A stretch of DNA of 8,714 bases, from contig CAMBGO010000079.1 of the NCBI GenBank assembly GCA_945866165.1, positions 1 to 8,714 of the forward strand, given 5' to 3'. The notes under the pieces are model-generated. The model had not been told where the DNA came from. It was given only the letters and a program-made list of their open reading frames with translations, and made no database searches. The translations under genes were made by a program, and so were the position numbers. The number at the start of each line of letters is the position of its first letter. Position 1 is the stretch's first letter. This DNA comes from Chitinophaga pinensis. Its GTDB lineage: Bacteria; Bacteroidota; Bacteroidia; Chitinophagales; Chitinophagaceae. This document shows, one piece after another, positions 7,073-8,714 of this stretch.

Positions 7073-7879
7073 CTATTTACCTTTGTATTTTAGCGCTTCT
7101 GGTAAATATTCTTTTATTTTTTTCTTTCTAGTTGCATCTGACGGATGGGTACTAAGCAATTCGGGTGGCTTTTGCCCATTGGAAATGTTTTCCATTCTTT
7201 CCCAAAATGCAATTGCTTCGTTGGGATCATACCCAGCCATTACAGCCCAAATCAATCCAAATCGGTCTGCTTCAAGCTCATGTTTCCTAGAAAATGGCAA
7301 GGCAAATCCTACTTCCGTACCAACACCATAAGCACGCATAAAAACATCTTGGGTTTGAGCTGGCTTATTGGCCAACGCAACTGAGAGTGCAACTCCGCCA
7401 AATTGCTGAATCATCGACTGACTCATTCGCTGATTACCATGTTGCAATAGTGCATGAGATACTTCATGTCCCAACACAACAGCCAACGCATTTTCATTTT
7501 TAGATACTGGCAAAATACCCGTATAAACTACCACCTTACCCCCTGGCATACACCATGCGTTGATAGCACTGTCCTTAACAAGGTTATATTCCCAATTATA
7601 TCCATTTAGAACTTCTGGAGTATTCTTTGATTTAAAATAACGCTGAACTGCCTTTGATATATTATTGCTCACCCGTTGAACCATCGCTGCATTGGCATCT
7701 TTTGCAGGATTCAATACTTCATGTTTTGCTATAAATGTTTTGTATTGTTCTAATGACAGGGACTGAATTTCCTTTTCTGGAACTAATGCCAACTGACTTT
7801 TACCTGTTAAGTTATTTTTGGTGCAGGATGATATTATTAATAATAAAACGGCTATTGATAAATAGGATGTCTTTTTCAT
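7073..7879 (-). CDS. M48-family zinc metallopeptidase lipoprotein, Oma1/LoiP-like
   Basis: This 268-residue protein is a predicted envelope peptidase. A lipoprotein signal occupies residues 1-18, with lipobox ISSC and lipidation at C19; there is no acidic run after the cysteine of the kind that drives surface export in Bacteroidota, so a periplasm-facing anchor is likelier. The peptidase domain follows, with the zinc motif HEVSH (H138, E139, H142) and the downstream ligand motif in SRKHELEAD (probable ligand E201, conserved D205). STHPSDATR (243-251) is another family signature. The stretch VGTEVGFALPFSRKHELEADRFG resembles Oma1-type and E. coli LoiP/YcaL-type peptidases, which act in envelope protein quality control. 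Length is normal for the compact periplasmic branch and all catalytic residues are present. The ATG at 7879 sits directly before the KK-containing signal and lacks a Shine-Dalgarno motif. It is convergent with the ABC-F gene and divergent from the oxidase gene. Substrates are unknown. Confidence 0.95.
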   Translation of the reverse strand: MKKTSYLSIAVLLLIISSCTKNNLTGKSQLALVPEKEIQSLSLEQYKTFIAKHEVLNPAKDANAAMVQRVSNNISKAVQRYFKSKNTPEVLNGYNWEYNLVKDSAINAWCMPGGKVVVYTGILPVSKNENALAVVLGHEVSHALLQHGNQRMSQSMIQQFGGVALSVALANKPAQTQDVFMRAYGVGTEVGFALPFSRKHELEADRFGLIWAVMAGYDPNEAIAFWERMENISNGQKPPELLSTHPSDATRKKKIKEYLPEALKYKGK

Positions 7880-7924
7880 GTTGTAAAATTAAGCAGAGAT
7901 ACTATAGTAGATGCTAAAGGAAAA

Positions 7925-7948
7925 TTAAATTATATTAAATTATATTAA
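7925..7948. repeat. 10-bp AT-only tandem repeat in divergent promoter region
   Basis: The unit TTAAATTATA occurs at 7925-7934 and 7935-7944, followed by a partial TTAA (7945-7948), giving 2.4 copies. It lies in the 92-bp gap between the start codons of the M48 and oxidase genes. The period is close to one helical turn, so it could act as a bent or easily melted upstream element, but chance in AT-rich DNA is also possible. I found no exact TAnnTTTG element in either direction in this gap. Confidence 0.6.
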
Positions 7949-7971
7949 CTTGTAATAATAAATGTAAGGTT

Positions 7972-8714
7972 TTGAAGGAGTCATTCGACATAATCATTAT
8001 AGGAGCAGGAGCTTTTGGCAGTTCTGCTGCATATCATTTATCAACAACAAATAAAAAAGTGTTGATTCTTGATAAGCACACCCCACCCCATGTATTTGGA
8101 TCCTCACATGGACAAACTAGGATAATCCGTGAAGCGTATTTTGAAGACCCCATATATGTTCCATTGCTTCGAAAAGCTTATACACTATGGGATGAGCTTG
8201 AGAGAGAATCTGAAGAAAAATTGTTTTTGAAAACAGGTGGACTAATGCTAGGCAACAAAGAAAGCAATGTGATCCAAGGAACGTTGAATAGTGCTCAAAC
8301 CTACAAAATTGAACATGAAGTTCTTGACCATCAGAGCATCAAGAATCTATTTTCATCTTTTAACCCTGATGAAAAAACAATAGGTGTTTATGAACACAAT
8401 GCTGGAATTCTATTCCCTGAAAAATGTATAAAAACTTCATTGAGATTGGCTGAGAAAAATGGAGTTAAATTAAATTTCAATGAAACAGTTACTTCTATCA
8501 ATAAATCTCCAAATTCAGTTGAAATCACGACTGATAAAGGGTTGTATAAAGCTCAAAAATGTATTATTGCTGCAGGACCATGGATTAACAAGTTAATCCC
8601 TGAACTCAATCTTCCTTTGCAAACAACCAGACAAGTTTTGTATTGGTATGATATTGATAAAACGAATATCAATTACCCAAGCCCGGAAAACTTTCCAGTT
8701 TTTATATGGAATAC
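7972..8714 (+). CDS. FAD-dependent oxidase, sarcosine / N-methyltryptophan oxidase family, C-terminus cut by window edge
   Basis: The family comprises flavoenzymes of the D-amino-acid-oxidase superfamily that oxidise secondary amines or N-methyl amino acids (sarcosine, N-methyltryptophan, pipecolate) and release hydrogen peroxide. The visible 247 residues include the FAD-binding Rossmann motif DIIIIGAGAFG (G11, G13, G16), the acidic end of the second strand at LILDK (D34), the family signature GSSHGQTRIIR (43-53) followed by AYFEDPIYVPL, and AAGPWINKLIP (200-210) near the second FAD contact. The full protein is normally about 370-390 residues, so the covalent-flavin cysteine and the oxygen-activating lysine known from monomeric sarcosine oxidase lie beyond the edge, and the substrate cannot be judged. 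The start is TTG at 7972: an in-frame stop lies at 7936 and there is no in-frame ATG or GTG before the Rossmann strand. An AAGGAG at 7975-7980 falls inside codons 2-3. GSSHGQ resembles pipecolate/sarcosine oxidases as much as SolA. Confidence 0.9.
   Translation, partial: MKESFDIIIIGAGAFGSSAAYHLSTTNKKVLILDKHTPPHVFGSSHGQTRIIREAYFEDPIYVPLLRKAYTLWDELERESEEKLFLKTGGLMLGNKESNVIQGTLNSAQTYKIEHEVLDHQSIKNLFSSFNPDEKTIGVYEHNAGILFPEKCIKTSLRLAEKNGVKLNFNETVTSINKSPNSVEITTDKGLYKAQKCIIAAGPWINKLIPELNLPLQTTRQVLYWYDIDKTNINYPSPENFPVFIWN

Noticed and set aside
7083..7917. Plus-strand open frames of 60-82 codons
   Set aside because: They are antisense to the M48 peptidase gene; the one reaching 7917 runs out of its coding region with no start signal or motif.
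1..8714. Mobile element, CRISPR array, tRNA, phage or defence system
   Set aside because: No transposase, integrase, long inverted or spaced direct repeats, tRNA-like folds or defence-family motifs were found on either strand.

Overview
The window reads as ordinary chromosome from a Bacteroidota (Bacteroidetes) bacterium. This is an inference from four things: moderately AT-rich DNA, absence of Shine-Dalgarno motifs in front of most genes, TAnnTTTG-type -7 promoter elements, and a large outer-membrane TonB-dependent receptor with an N-terminal carboxypeptidase-regulatory-like domain. A secreted protein ending in a domain I know from Bacteroidota proteins agrees with this. I cannot name the genus.

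Layout: (1) 1-1340, minus: most of threonyl-tRNA synthetase (thrS), with its C-terminal end beyond the left edge. (2) 1341-1456: a 116-bp divergent intergenic region. (3) 1457-2644, plus: a secreted two-domain protein of unknown function with a non-ATG start. (4) 2645-2665: a 21-bp gap between convergent genes, holding a short repeat and a 10-bp palindrome. (5) 2666-5041, minus: a TonB-dependent outer-membrane receptor with no SusD partner in the window. (6) 5042-5109: a compact divergent region with two face-to-face Bacteroidota-type promoters. (7) 5110-7065, plus: a duplicated-ATPase ABC-F protein of YheS-like build. (8) 7073-7879, minus: an M48-family zinc metallopeptidase lipoprotein, convergent with the ABC-F gene and separated from it by 7 bp. 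(9) 7880-7971: an AT-rich divergent region with a 10-bp tandem repeat. (10) 7972 to the right edge, plus: the N-terminal part of a FAD-dependent amine or amino-acid oxidase of the sarcosine oxidase / N-methyltryptophan oxidase family.

The genes alternate in strand one by one, so no operon is visible inside the window. They look like independent transcription units: translation (thrS, ABC-F), envelope transport and maintenance (TonB receptor, M48 lipoprotein), small-molecule metabolism (FAD oxidase) and one unknown secreted protein. I found no mobile element, CRISPR array, tRNA, rRNA, toxin-antitoxin pair or defence locus, and no convincing undescribed system. The items most worth a second look are the uncharacterised secreted protein, the overlapping divergent promoters, the use of TTG starts in three of six genes, and a substituted active-site loop in the threonyl-tRNA synthetase.
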